Counted from the stretch's first letter, positions 1-8,924 are shown. The stretch: 64,000 bases of DNA from an uncultured Christensenellaceae bacterium (GCA_944380285.1 CALWGZ010000004.1:1-64000); one strand, 5' to 3'. A program made the numbers and translations. The notes: generated by a model from the letters alone, not told the origin.

Positions 1-8
1 GCACGGCG

Positions 9-424
9 GTGAAATGTCTGCGCTGTCGCGCAAACATGAAATACGGCGGTCGTTTGACCGCCGCGTGAAATGCTTGCGCATCGCGCAAGCGTGAAATGTT
101 GCCCTCGGCAACGTTACGGAAGCGCGCTGTCATTGCGCACTTATACTTGTTACGGCATAGAACCAAGCCCAAAAATAGACCGCGCAAGCAGGGTGAGGAC
201 AAGCCGGACACGCTGTGCCCCGCGGTGAAATGTCTGCGCTGTCGCGCAAACATGAAATACGGCGGTCGTTTGACCGCCGCGTGAAATGCTTGCCCATCGC
301 GCAAGCGTGAAATGTTGCCTTTGGAACGTTACGGAAGCGCGCTATTACAGCGCGTTTATACTTGTAACGACATAGAACCACGCCCAAAAAAAAGACCGCG
401 CAACGGGCAGGTGAGCAAGCCGAC
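9..424. repeat. Two tandem ~216-bp copies of a GTGAAAT-linked hairpin chain
   Basis: The block starting at 9 recurs at 225, offset 216, with few changes. Each copy is a string of short perfect or near-perfect palindromes joined by GTGAAAT or TGAAAT. In copy 1 these are a TGCGC/GCGCA stem (14-37), CGGCGGTC/GACCGCCG (44-63), GCTTGCG/CGCAAGC (72-90) and GTTGCC/GGCAAC (98-112). The second halves carry the GACCGCGCAAG motif that also bounds the element at 610. Short ORFs here are repeat artefacts. No gene is supported in 1-827. Confidence 0.75.
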
Positions 425-463
425 AAAAAACCGGCGGATGTTTTCCGTCGGTTTGTTTGTCGG
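420..463. repeat. Long hairpin, first copy of the GACCGCGCAAG element family
   Basis: CCGACAAA... pairs with ...TTTGTCGG in a stem of about 19 bp with one bulge and one mismatch. The flanks (391-600) are homologous to 610-829: both carry GACCGCGCA before the hairpin and a CAATACCC...TCTTAGCGAG block after it. Confidence 0.6.
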
Positions 464-609
464 TGCTCGCAGTTGAGGCGAGCGTATTTTGCGCAGGGGC
501 GAACCATCGACCGCGAAGGTCAATACCCTTGGGTCTTAGCGAGCGGCGGGGTGAAGCCCCTGCGTAAAAGCCGCCGCATATCATCGGCAACGAACCAAGT
601 GTCAAACTA

Positions 610-829
610 GACCGCGCAAGCGGGGTGAGGACAAGCCGACAAAAAAACGACAGCATTTTTTTGCTGTCGTTTGTTTGTCGGTGCGTAGCAGTTTTGAGCG
701 AGGAATTTTGCGCGCAGACGAGTCGCGTCCCCGAAGCTCAATACCCTCTGCGGTCTTAGCGAGGGGCAAGACGACGTATGCGCGCAAAAGGTCCGCTCAA
801 AACCTTGCCCTCACCCCGCTTGCGCGGTC
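610..829. mobile_element. MITE-like 220-bp element with 26-bp inverted ends
   Basis: Positions 610-635 and 804-829 are inverted repeats matching at 25 of 26 bases. Inside is a hairpin of about 20 bp (636-681) with a T-rich loop. There is no coding capacity. The right end abuts the stop codon of the glucosidase gene. Size and ends fit a non-autonomous mobile or palindromic intergenic element; no target-site duplication is evident, so mobility is inference. Confidence 0.45.
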
Positions 830-2555
830 AAAACTCATACACAGCGGCTTCGAATGGGCGCAGGGTGCGGCTTTCGAGCGGTCTCGCCTCGTCGTAGTTG
901 CAAAGTTTGCACACTGCCTGTTTGCCCTGCCACTCGCTCGGCAAGGTGAACGGCTGTTCCTTTTTGGTGAAGTTGCAGACGACGGCGACGGTGGTCTGCG
1001 GCGTCTTGCGCTCGTAGACATAGAGTTTGTTGCTGCGCGCGTAATACTCCTTGAAGTCGCCGTTCTTGATGCAGTCGCTGCCCTTGCGGTATTCGATCAA
1101 TTTGCGGTAGTAGTTGAGCAAGCTGTCGCCGTCATGCTCTTCGGCGGCGACGTTGACGGTTTTGCAGTCGGGGTTGACGATCATCCACGGCTCGACGTCG
1201 TCGGGACAGAAACCGGCGTTAGGCGCGTCGCTCCATTGCATCGGCGTGCGCGCGTTGTCGCGAGCGACCTTTTTGAGCACCTTTTTGACGACGGGCATCA
1301 GGAAAGGCGCGCGCTTTTTGAACATCTTCATCGCGTTGACGGACAGGATGTCCTTGTAGACCTCTTCGGCGGTGAGCGTCGCCTTGACGGGCTTGCCGTC
1401 GCGCCATACCGTACCCTCTTTGCCGATCGGGATATCGCTCATGCCGAGTTCCTGCCCCTGGAAGATGAAGGGCACGCCGCGTTGCATATACAGCGCGACG
1501 GGGAGCATCTTCGCCGCCTTGTCGCGGTGCTCGCCGACGTCGTAGCCGACAAAGCGCGGCACGCTGCGCGGCTGGTCGTGATTCTCGAAAAACAGCGTGG
1601 GCGCGCACGTCTTGGGCAGAGCCTGCCATCTGGCGAAGATGGATTTGAGCTTGCGCACGCTCAGCTTGTGCGGCAAGATCTGTGTGTAGCGGTCGCAATT
1701 GGTATGCTCGAACGAGAACACGCAATCCAGCTCGCCGACGCTCTCGTCGATGTAGCCGGCGGCGTTTTTCGAGGTGATGCCCATCGCCTCGCCGACGATC
1801 GTCGTGTCGTAGCGGTTCCAAGACTTGTCGGCGACCTCCTTGATGAATTTGTGGTAGTTCTCGGTCAGGCAATATTGCTCAAAGCCGATGAGCGGCAATT
1901 TGATCTTGCCGTTGGGCAGTCCGTCGTTTTTGGAGATGTAGGTGATCACGTCGCAGCGGAAGCCGTCAACGCCCTTTTCAAACCAAAAATTGCAGATGTC
2001 GGCGACCTCTTGGCGCACCTTGGGATTGTTCCAATTGAGGTCGGGCTGCTTGTACGAAAAGAGGTGCAGATACCACTCGTCGGTGTTCTCTTCATACTTC
2101 CACGCAGGGCCCAAAAAGTTGGACATCCAATTGTTGGGCGGACGCTTGCCGTCCTTGCCCCTGCCCTTTTTCCAATAGTAGTAGTCGCGGTAGGGATTAG
2201 CCTTGGACGAGCGGCTCTCCTTGAACCACCAATGCTCGTCCGACGTGTGATTGACGACGAGGTCCATGATGAGCCGTATGCCGCGCTCGTGGAGCCCTGC
2301 GATCAATTCGTCGAAGTCATCCATCGTGCCGAACTCGTCCATGATGTCGCGATAGTCGCTGATGTCATAGCCGTTGTCGTCGTTGGGCGACTTGTAGCAC
2401 GGCGACAGCCATACCGCGTTGACCCCGAGCGACTTGATGTAGTCGAGTTTGGAGATGATGCCGCGAAGATCGCCGATGCCGTCCCCGTTGCCGTCGCAGA
2501 AACTGCGCGGATAGATTTGATAAAAGAACGCGTCCTTATACCATCTCGTCTTCAT
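828..2555 (-). CDS. GH13 alpha-glucosidase / oligo-1,6-glucosidase
   Basis: 575-residue GH13 enzyme of the oligo-1,6-glucosidase type (subfamily 31-like), cytoplasmic because no signal peptide is present. It hydrolyses alpha-linked gluco-oligosaccharides from the non-reducing end. Visible motifs are DLVVNHTS, the nucleophile Asp202 in GFRCDV, the acid/base Glu256 in IVGEAMG and Asp327 in ENHDQPR. Val after the nucleophile is the residue associated with alpha-1,6 preference in this subfamily, so isomalto-oligosaccharides are the likely substrate. The ATG follows AGGAGG inside the 3' end of comF and the genes overlap by 20 bp, so translation is probably coupled. The stop codon touches the inverted repeat of the element at 610-829. 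Confidence 0.92.
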   Translation of the reverse strand: MKTRWYKDAFFYQIYPRSFCDGNGDGIGDLRGIISKLDYIKSLGVNAVWLSPCYKSPNDDNGYDISDYRDIMDEFGTMDDFDELIAGLHERGIRLIMDLVVNHTSDEHWWFKESRSSKANPYRDYYYWKKGRGKDGKRPPNNWMSNFLGPAWKYEENTDEWYLHLFSYKQPDLNWNNPKVRQEVADICNFWFEKGVDGFRCDVITYISKNDGLPNGKIKLPLIGFEQYCLTENYHKFIKEVADKSWNRYDTTIVGEAMGITSKNAAGYIDESVGELDCVFSFEHTNCDRYTQILPHKLSVRKLKSIFARWQALPKTCAPTLFFENHDQPRSVPRFVGYDVGEHRDKAAKMLPVALYMQRGVPFIFQGQELGMSDIPIGKEGTVWRDGKPVKATLTAEEVYKDILSVNAMKMFKKRAPFLMPVVKKVLKKVARDNARTPMQWSDAPNAGFCPDDVEPWMIVNPDCKTVNVAAEEHDGDSLLNYYRKLIEYRKGSDCIKNGDFKEYYARSNKLYVYERKTPQTTVAVVCNFTKKEQPFTLPSEWQGKQAVCKLCNYDEARPLESRTLRPFEAAVYEF

Positions 2556-3336
2556 AGAAGTCCTCCTCGTTGAGTATATTTTCGGACGGAGAGACGAACC
2601 GCGTCGAACAATAGGTCAACGCCTCCACACTCCGCGCCTTTGCCTTGTAAAGCACCCGCGACACCTCGCCCAGCGTCGCGCCGGTGGTCATCACGTCGTC
2701 GACGACGAGCACCCGCCTGCCCTTGAACGCCTCGGGCGAAGTGACCTCGTAGACGCCGCGCACGTTCTCTTCGCGCTCGCGCTTTGTCAATTTGGTCTGC
2801 GGCTTGTTCTCCTTCGTCTTGACCAGCGCGCCGTCGATCAGCGGAAGTTTGAGCCGACTCGACAGCTCCTCTGCGATGAGCTCGGATTGATTGTAGCCGC
2901 GCTTGCGTTTGCGCTTTGCCGACAGCGGCACCGCGACGACGCAGTCGCATTCGAAGTCGCAATCGAGATAGCGGTCGACCATCGCCTCGGCGATGAACGC
3001 AGCGAGATAGCGCCTGCCGCCGAATTTGAGCCTGTACACAAACTTCTTGGGCGCGCCCTCGTAGACGTAGCACGACCGCGCCCTGACGAACGCGCGCTCG
3101 TTGCGGATGCAGGTGTCGCAAAATTCCGCCTCGTTGGCGAGCACTCTGCCGCACTTGCCGCAGATGTCCGTACCCAATTTGACCGACGTCTTTTCGCACT
3201 CCGGGCACATGCCGCCGCGGATGTGCGAAAGAAGCTCTTTGCCGCACGCCGAACAGACGGGACCGTCCAAATACAATTTGCTGCGCCACTTGCGGAACAA
3301 AACTTTGAGCCTGTCCCCTTTGCGCGTGCCGAACAC
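2536..3336 (-). CDS. ComF family phosphoribosyltransferase-like protein
   Basis: Two N-terminal zinc-ribbon CxxC pairs (CSAC, CPEC, then CGKC, CDTC) are followed by a phosphoribosyltransferase domain whose PRPP loop reads VLVVDDVMTTGATL. This is the architecture of ComF, needed for DNA uptake in competent bacteria although its chemistry is unsettled. The open frame reaches 3375, but cysK ends at 3344, so a GTG at 3336 is chosen; a TTG a few codons later (before FRKWRSK) is also possible. It lies 7 nt after cysK and overlaps the glucosidase gene, so all three are probably co-transcribed. No other competence gene is in the window, so a role in transformation is unproven. Confidence 0.85.
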   Translation of the reverse strand: MFGTRKGDRLKVLFRKWRSKLYLDGPVCSACGKELLSHIRGGMCPECEKTSVKLGTDICGKCGRVLANEAEFCDTCIRNERAFVRARSCYVYEGAPKKFVYRLKFGGRRYLAAFIAEAMVDRYLDCDFECDCVVAVPLSAKRKRKRGYNQSELIAEELSSRLKLPLIDGALVKTKENKPQTKLTKREREENVRGVYEVTSPEAFKGRRVLVVDDVMTTGATLGEVSRVLYKAKARSVEALTYCSTRFVSPSENILNEEDFYEDEMV

Positions 3337-3343
3337 GCCTATC

Positions 3344-4270
3344 TCAATCGACGTCGAAGAGCGGCGTGGACACATATCTCTCCCCCGTATCGGGCAGCAC
3401 GACGACTATCTTTTTGCCCGCGTTTTCGTCCGACTTTGCCAGCGATATCGCCGCCGCGAGCGCCGCGCCCGATGAGATGCCGACCAGCACTCCTTCCGTG
3501 CGCGCAAGCAGACGCGACGTCGCGTACGCGTCCTCGTCCGCAATGTCGATCACCCCGTCGACTACGCTCATATCGAGCACATCGGGCACGAAGTTCGCGC
3601 CGATGCCCTGAATGTTGTGCGGTCCCGCGTGCCCCTTTGTCAAAAGAGGGGAAGCCGCCGGCTCCACTCCGTACGCTTTGAGCGTCGGGATCTTCGCTTT
3701 GAGAGCGCGCGCATTCCCGGTGAGAGTACCGCCGGTGCCGATCGTCGCGACAAAGATGTCGACTACGCCGCCGGTATCTTCCAATATCTCGCGCGCGGTG
3801 GTGTCCTCGTGCGCCTTTGCGTTGGACGGATTGGCGAATTGGTCGGCGATGAACGCGCCGCTCTCCTTTGCGATGCGCTCCGCCTCTTCGACCGCGCCCT
3901 TCATCCCGAGAGCCGCGTCCGTCAAAACTATCTTTGCGCCGAGCATCTTCAAGATCTTGCGCCTCTCTACGCTCATGCTCGACGGCATCACCAAAACGAC
4001 CTCATACCCCCTGACCGCGCCGACAAACGCCAGCCCTATGCCGGTGTTGCCCGACGTCGGCTCGACGATCGTGCCGCCCGGCTTGAGCGCGCCCGAAGCC
4101 TCGGCGTCGTCGATGATGCGCAGCGCCACTCTGTCCTTGACGCTGTAGGGATTGAAGCATTCCAATTTGGCGAAGATATCCGCCTTGAGCCCCAGCTTTT
4201 GTTTGAGCCTGTCCAATGCGAGCAGCGGCGTGCGTCCGACAAGCTGCGTCGCGTCATGAAAAATCGTCAT
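3344..4270 (-). CDS. cysK: Cysteine synthase A (O-acetylserine sulfhydrylase)
   Basis: PLP-dependent fold-type II enzyme of 308 residues making cysteine from O-acetylserine and sulfide. The PLP lysine is Lys45 in PYSVKDR, the substrate loop is PTSGNTGIGLA, and the phosphate-binding stretch GTGGT follows. An ATG at 4270 is preferred over the upstream in-frame start at 4291 because AGGAG lies 8 nt before it. It is the first gene of a cysK-comF-glucosidase unit with its own promoter. A cystathionine beta-synthase-like role is less likely because there is no C-terminal CBS domain. Confidence 0.93.
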   Translation of the reverse strand: MTIFHDATQLVGRTPLLALDRLKQKLGLKADIFAKLECFNPYSVKDRVALRIIDDAEASGALKPGGTIVEPTSGNTGIGLAFVGAVRGYEVVLVMPSSMSVERRKILKMLGAKIVLTDAALGMKGAVEEAERIAKESGAFIADQFANPSNAKAHEDTTAREILEDTGGVVDIFVATIGTGGTLTGNARALKAKIPTLKAYGVEPAASPLLTKGHAGPHNIQGIGANFVPDVLDMSVVDGVIDIADEDAYATSRLLARTEGVLVGISSGAALAAAISLAKSDENAGKKIVVVLPDTGERYVSTPLFDVD

Positions 4271-4290
4271 AATCTCGACTCCTTTCTTCA

Positions 4291-4319
4291 ATTATATAAC
4301 AAAGCGCGCGCGTTTGCAA
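4291..4319 (-). promoter_or_regulatory. Promoter of cysK
   Basis: On the minus strand TTGCAA, a 17-bp spacer, then TATAAT, about 20 nt before the start codon. It is divergent from the GH2 promoter at 4360. Confidence 0.75.
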
Positions 4320-4359
4320 TACGCTCGGCGCATTTCCGTCGCCGATTTTGTCAAAAAGG

Positions 4360-4388
4360 TTGAAACGCCGCCCGTTTTGCTTTATAAT
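4360..4388 (+). promoter_or_regulatory. Promoter of the GH2 gene
   Basis: TTGAAA, 17 bp, TATAAT; a GGAGG ribosome binding site follows before the ATG at 4406. Confidence 0.8.
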
Positions 4389-4405
4389 GAAAGCGGAGGA
4401 CAGTT

Positions 4406-6121
4406 ATGATCAAGACAATTTGGAGCGACAACGTCGACACCACCGCCTATCCCCGTCCGCAGATGGTCCGCGGAAGCTACGAGAACCTGGACGGCGAATG
4501 GGACTACAAGATCGTCGCCGGGGAGTATTCCCCCAAGGCGAACGACAGCTATGACGGCAAGATCCGCGTGCCGTTCGCACTCGAATCGCCGCTGTCGGGC
4601 GTAGGCAGACACCTGAAAGCGGACGAGACGCTGGTCATGCGCCGCACGTTCGCAGGGCGCGCCGAGGACAAATTCCTGCTGCACATAGGCGCGGCGGACT
4701 TCTTTTGTATCGTTTGGCTCAACGGCAAAGAGCTGACCCGTCACACGGGCGGCTATACCGCGTTTGAGGCGGAAGCCGTCGCCGAGGAACAAAACGAGCT
4801 CGTGCTCGTCGTCCGCGACCCGTCCGAACACGGAGTCGGCGCGCGCGGCAAACAGCGCGAACGGGGTGGCGGAATTTGGTACACTCCCCAATCGGGAGTG
4901 TGGCAGAGCGTGTGGCTCGAATATGTCCCCGACACCTATGTCACGCGCTTGAAGATCACCCCAAGCGTCAAAGACGACAGCGTCAACATCAAGGTGTTTA
5001 CCAACACGGGCACCAAAAATTTCATCTTTGTCGACGAGGACGGCAAGCCGTTCGACTGCACCGACGGCGAGATCACCTACAAGGTCGCGTCGCCCGTCTA
5101 TTGGACGCCCGAGACCCCCAAGCTCTACCACTTCGAGATCATAGTCGACGGCGACAAGGTCAAGTCGTATTTCGCCTTGCGCGAGTTCGCGATGGGCAAG
5201 CGCAAGGACGGCAAACCCTGCTTTTTGCTCAACGGCAAGCCCTACTTCATGACCGGACTTCTCGACCAAGGCTATTGGCCGGACGGCATCTACACTCCCC
5301 CCAACGACGAGGCGTACATCTATGACATCCGCCTTGCAAAGCGGATGGGCTTCAACACCTTGCGCAAACACATCAAGGTCGAGAGCATGCGCTTTTACTA
5401 CCACTGCGACCGCCTGGGGATGATCGTCTGGCAGGACATCGTCAACGGCGGAGGCAAGTACAAGAGCTTTTGGACGATGGTCGCGCCGACGATCAAGATC
5501 AACATAAAAGACGGCGAAGCCAACTACCGCCGCCTCGCGAGAGAGGACGAGACGGGGCGCAAGCTTTTCGAAAAGGAGATGGCAGAGACGGTCGAACAGC
5601 TCTACAACTGCCCGTGCATCGCGCTTTGGACGGTGTTCAACGAGGCATGGGGACAGTTCGACAGCCAAAAGATGACCCAAAAATTGCTCGAGCTCGACGA
5701 CACTCGTCTTGTCGACTCGACAAGCGGCTGGTACGACCAAGGCGCGCCCGTCCGCAGCATCCACCGCTACATCCTCCCCTTCCGCATGCCGAAACGCGAC
5801 AGCCGCCACGTCGTATTGAGCGAGTACGGCGGATACAGCATGAAGGTGCCGGGGCACGTTTTCAACGAAAAAAAGACGTTCGGCTATCTCGTCTATTCGA
5901 ACAAGGACAAGATGAACGCCGCGATCGAAAAGCTGCTTCGCAAACAGATCTTGCCGGCGGTCGAACAGGGACTTTGCGCGGCGATCTACACCCAGCTTTC
6001 GGACGTCGAAAACGAGCAAAACGGGCTGGTCACCTACGACCGCAAGGTCGTCAAGGCGGACGAAGAGGTGTTTGCGGTCGCCAACGCGCTGATGTGCTCT
6101 GCGGTCACGGACGAGGACTGA
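4406..6121 (+). CDS. Glycoside hydrolase family 2 protein
   Basis: 571-residue cytoplasmic GH2 enzyme. The N-terminal jelly-roll domain (about 1-180, with WLNGKEL and YTAFEAE) is followed by an Ig-like domain and a TIM barrel carrying the acid/base Glu413 in FNEAWG and the probable nucleophile Glu473 in LSEYGGY. It lacks the C-terminal domains of LacZ and is close to the length of beta-glucuronidase-like members, so it could be a beta-galactosidase, beta-mannosidase or beta-glucuronidase; substrate cannot be fixed from sequence. It is monocistronic, with its own promoter and a terminator at 6152. Confidence 0.88.
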   Translation: MIKTIWSDNVDTTAYPRPQMVRGSYENLDGEWDYKIVAGEYSPKANDSYDGKIRVPFALESPLSGVGRHLKADETLVMRRTFAGRAEDKFLLHIGAADFFCIVWLNGKELTRHTGGYTAFEAEAVAEEQNELVLVVRDPSEHGVGARGKQRERGGGIWYTPQSGVWQSVWLEYVPDTYVTRLKITPSVKDDSVNIKVFTNTGTKNFIFVDEDGKPFDCTDGEITYKVASPVYWTPETPKLYHFEIIVDGDKVKSYFALREFAMGKRKDGKPCFLLNGKPYFMTGLLDQGYWPDGIYTPPNDEAYIYDIRLAKRMGFNTLRKHIKVESMRFYYHCDRLGMIVWQDIVNGGGKYKSFWTMVAPTIKINIKDGEANYRRLAREDETGRKLFEKEMAETVEQLYNCPCIALWTVFNEAWGQFDSQKMTQKLLELDDTRLVDSTSGWYDQGAPVRSIHRYILPFRMPKRDSRHVVLSEYGGYSMKVPGHVFNEKKTFGYLVYSNKDKMNAAIEKLLRKQILPAVEQGLCAAIYTQLSDVENEQNGLVTYDRKVVKADEEVFAVANALMCSAVTDED

Positions 6122-6151
6122 GCCTTTCAATCGATATTGAGCATGACAAAA

Positions 6152-6173
6152 GACCGCCGCGTTTGCGACGGTC
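6152..6173. terminator. Bidirectional terminator between GH2 gene and small protein gene
   Basis: A 9-bp stem with one mismatch and a GTTT loop, with T-rich sequence on both strands, between convergent genes. Confidence 0.6.
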
Positions 6174-6197
6174 CTTTGCTTTGTCTGTCTGTTGCGA

Positions 6198-6413
6198 TCA
6201 CTTGCTCTTTTTGGTCGCCTTCTTTGCAGCCGGCTTCTTTGCGGGCTTTTTCGCAGCCTTTGCCGCCTTCTCTTCGGCGGTCGCGCAGGGGAACTCGACC
6301 GACTTGTCGCAAGCGGAGCAATATGCATAGCTGCCGCAAGTGTCGTATCCCTTCGCAGCGCTGTCGTCCCACTTCTCGACGTCGAGCTGTTGCTGTCTTT
6401 GTTGCTTATTCAT
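6198..6413 (-). CDS. Small Cys-rich protein with Lys/Ala-rich tail
   Basis: 71 residues. The N-terminal part has four cysteines (26, 32, 35, 43; C-x5-C-x2-C-x7-C), suitable for a small zinc site. The last 25 residues are almost only Ala, Lys and Pro (KKPAKKPAAKK type), resembling histone H1-like nucleic-acid-binding tails. The chosen ATG has GGAGG 8 nt upstream; an in-frame start 66 nt further up would lie inside the promoter. I do not recognise the family. A DNA- or RNA-binding role is inferred only from composition. Confidence 0.75.
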   Translation of the reverse strand: MNKQQRQQQLDVEKWDDSAAKGYDTCGSYAYCSACDKSVEFPCATAEEKAAKAAKKPAKKPAAKKATKKSK

Positions 6414-6450
6414 TGTTATAACCTCCGTGATAAATTTCTTTATCGACAAC

Positions 6451-6479
6451 GTTATAGCACCAAACACGCGATAAGTCAA
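6451..6479 (-). promoter_or_regulatory. Promoter of the small Cys/Lys-Ala-rich protein
   Basis: TTGACT, 17 bp, TATAAC on the minus strand, close to consensus; it also argues for the short reading of the gene. Confidence 0.75.
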
Positions 6480-6530
6480 ACGTTTTACGCTCCAAAATGA
6501 GATATTTTCAAAAATTTTGGTCTGCGCAAA

Positions 6531-7247
6531 TTATTTAGCGAGCTTTGTCCTTAGACGCGACAGCACGGCTTTCAGTCCGCCGTAATTCTTTACGGTGAAG
6601 TCGGGCTTGACTCCGCCTATCTTTTCGTTGCGCCGATTGAACCACACGCTCGTGATCCCGGCATTGTTCGCGCCGGCGATGTCCGAAGTCTGCGAATCGC
6701 CGATCAACACCGCGCGCGCGGCGTCCCAATCTTGGACGTGCGCGGCGACATAGTCGAAAAATTCGCGATACGGTTTTGAAAATCCGATGCTTTCGGAATA
6801 GAATATGTCCTCGAAAAAGCCGTCTATCCCCGCCTTTTTGAGCCGTTTGAGCTGTGTTGGCTCGGCGCCGTTGGTGACGATGAACAGCCTGTCCGTCCGC
6901 GACAGTTCGGCAAGCAGCGCGCGGCAGCCGCGTATCACATAGCTCGCCTCGGACAATTCCTTGCGATAGCACGCGCCCATCGCGACGCTGTCCTTCCCCT
7001 CGATCGCAAAGCGCTCGTTCAAGATGTCGAACCGCATGCGGTCGAGTTGTTTGCGCGTGATCTTGTTGTCCTCGATCAGCTTCCAGCAAGCAAGGTTGAT
7101 CTGAGAATAGGCGGAGATCAGCTCCTCTGTCGGCTCTATCCCGAACGTCTTCAAAGTGTGCGTGATCGCGCGCCGCTCCGACTTGGCGAAGTCGAGCAGC
7201 GTGTCGTCCACATCGAAAAGCAAGATCAATCCGTCACCCTTTGCCAT
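6531..7247 (-). CDS. HAD-family nucleotidase, YjjG-like
   Basis: 238-residue haloacid-dehalogenase phosphatase. Motif I FDVDDTLLDF, motif II VTNG and motif IV GDSQTSDI are intact, and the helical cap between motifs I and II fits the YjjG family, which removes phosphate from non-canonical pyrimidine nucleotides. The start overlaps the last 14 bp of the acetyltransferase gene upstream, so the two form a transcription unit. Other small phosphate monoesters are possible substrates. Confidence 0.88.
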   Translation of the reverse strand: MAKGDGLILLFDVDDTLLDFAKSERRAITHTLKTFGIEPTEELISAYSQINLACWKLIEDNKITRKQLDRMRFDILNERFAIEGKDSVAMGACYRKELSEASYVIRGCRALLAELSRTDRLFIVTNGAEPTQLKRLKKAGIDGFFEDIFYSESIGFSKPYREFFDYVAAHVQDWDAARAVLIGDSQTSDIAGANNAGITSVWFNRRNEKIGGVKPDFTVKNYGGLKAVLSRLRTKLAK

Positions 7248-7851
7248 AGCGATCGGGGTCGAACATGGGATAGCGGTCCCTGTCTTCTTCGGTGATGCGC
7301 CTCATCACGCGGCAGGGCACGCCCACCGCGACGACGCCGGACGGGATGTCCCCCGTCACGACGCTCCCTGCGCCGATGACGGTGTTGTCGCCGATCGTCA
7401 CGCCTGCGAGCACGGTGACGTTGCTGCCTATCCAGACGTTGCTGCCCACCTTTATCGGTTTGGCGATCTCGAGACCTTTTTTGCGCTGTTCGGGGTCGAG
7501 AGGATGCTCGGCGGTCGTAAACACGCAGCCGGGCGCGATGAACACGTTGTCACCGAAGGTTATCCCTCCGCCGTCCTGCATCACCGTGTTGTGATTGGCA
7601 TAAAAATTGTCGCCGACCTCGATGCGATAGCCGTAATCGCACCAAAACGGCGGCACGAACTCCGCGTCCTTGCCGAGCTTGCCGATGAGGCGCGTAAGGA
7701 TCGCGCCCCTGCCCTCGCGGTCGTTCGGGCTGAGCGCGTTGTATCGCCAGCACAAGTCCTTGCTCACCGCGATGTCCTTTTCGTACTCGGGGTTGTAGCA
7801 GCCTTGGAACAGGCAATATGTCGGGATGAGCGGTCTGTCTTTGGTGTCCAT
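7234..7851 (-). CDS. Sugar O-acetyltransferase (maltose/galactoside type)
   Basis: 205-residue left-handed beta-helix protein of the LacA/Maa family, which acetylates sugars with acetyl-CoA, usually as a trimer. Hexapeptide repeats run through the C-terminal half (IGSNVTVLAGVTIGDNTVIGAG) and the catalytic His sits in TAEHPLDPEQR. The N-terminal helical Mac segment has KDLCWRYNAL. It is the first gene of a two-gene unit with the HAD phosphatase. Acceptor sugar unknown. Confidence 0.9.
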   Translation of the reverse strand: MDTKDRPLIPTYCLFQGCYNPEYEKDIAVSKDLCWRYNALSPNDREGRGAILTRLIGKLGKDAEFVPPFWCDYGYRIEVGDNFYANHNTVMQDGGGITFGDNVFIAPGCVFTTAEHPLDPEQRKKGLEIAKPIKVGSNVWIGSNVTVLAGVTIGDNTVIGAGSVVTGDIPSGVVAVGVPCRVMRRITEEDRDRYPMFDPDRYGKG

Positions 7852-7869
7852 AAAACACCTCCCGACTAC

Positions 7870-7898
7870 ATTGTATCAGCAAAGAGCATACAAGTCAA
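7870..7898 (-). promoter_or_regulatory. Promoter of the acetyltransferase-HAD unit
   Basis: TTGACT, 17 bp, TACAAT on the minus strand, followed by GGGAGG before the ATG. Confidence 0.75.
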
Positions 7899-7916
7899 TA
7901 CTTTGCGGAAAACGCG

Positions 7917-8885
7917 TCAACTTCCGCGTTTCAACATATGTTTTGCGGTGAAATACGCTATCGCCGTCAACGGAAGCAGCGGCAAGAGCGCACAGCACAA
8001 CGCCGCGACCTCTCCGATCGGCTGCGGCAACAACGCCATGACCGCACCGAACACGAACGAATATGAACAGAAGTATGCCCCGGCGACCGAATTGTATACT
8101 CTCCACGACCTGTCAGACTGCATAGCCGCCGATGTTCTAAACCCAAAGATCGCATTGCGGTCTGCCGCAAACATCGCACAGCCTACCATCCACTCGATCA
8201 AAGCAAGCAAAGACGCGAAAACGCACGCGAACGGCTGCGCATCCGGCGCGGCGAGCCCCTGTTCCGCCGCAGCATTGTAAGACACGACGACAGACGACAC
8301 GGTCACCGCAAGCGAAATCGCGTCCACAAGCAACAATGTCAAGCCGAAAACCATAGGCGTGCGCCTGTCAAAAATGAGACGGTCGGCAAGGAATTTGCGA
8401 TTTACGACCTCGATACCTGCGATGAGTATAAGCGTAACGCCGAACATGACGAACGTCCCAATCGACAATTCTCCCACCCAACCTGAACGATCCGCATTCA
8501 GTTCGCCGTCAAAATGCACGGGAAGCTCGGTCGGAAGATATGCCCGAGCGGCGGCAAACACAAAGAGCGGCAATGTGGCGAACGCCAATGCCAAACTCAG
8601 CCATTTGCGCATGCTTGACTTGTATTTTGCGATTTTGCGCGCAGCGGAAATCTCGGCGCTTACGTCCTCATCTGCCGTAAAATAGGTTATATCCACCTCG
8701 AGCGCCGTGCAGATCGCAAGAAGATATTCGAGATCGGGCAACGCTTTGCCGGTCTCCCATTTGGAAAGATTTTTGTCGGAAGTGAAGATCTTGTCGGCAA
8801 GCATACGTTGAGTCAATCCTTTTCGCTTGCGCAGGTCGGCGATCTTCCTGCCCACCGCATATGACAGTTTTTCGTTTTCGCTCAT
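7917..8885 (-). CDS. XRE-family regulator fused to an integral membrane domain
   Basis: 322 residues. Residues 5-60 form an HTH_3 domain (LRKRKGLTQRMLADKIFTSD...LSKWETGKALPD). The rest has several hydrophobic segments, with LPTELPVHFDGELNADRSG resembling the DUF1648/SdpI-type motif. A membrane-tethered regulator or an immunity-type sensor is likely. The ATG with GGAGG 6 nt upstream is used; the frame continues upstream only through the promoter. What it regulates is not visible. Confidence 0.8.
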   Translation of the reverse strand: MSENEKLSYAVGRKIADLRKRKGLTQRMLADKIFTSDKNLSKWETGKALPDLEYLLAICTALEVDITYFTADEDVSAEISAARKIAKYKSSMRKWLSLALAFATLPLFVFAAARAYLPTELPVHFDGELNADRSGWVGELSIGTFVMFGVTLILIAGIEVVNRKFLADRLIFDRRTPMVFGLTLLLVDAISLAVTVSSVVVSYNAAAEQGLAAPDAQPFACVFASLLALIEWMVGCAMFAADRNAIFGFRTSAAMQSDRSWRVYNSVAGAYFCSYSFVFGAVMALLPQPIGEVAALCCALLPLLPLTAIAYFTAKHMLKRGS

Positions 8886-8924
8886 GTTGCACCTCCGTCG
8901 GGCTTGCACTCTTTGTTCGATACG

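Noticed and set aside
675-2573. Long plus-strand ORF of 632 codons opposite the GH13 gene
   Set aside because: Antisense shadow; the minus strand has intact GH13 motifs and a ribosome binding site.
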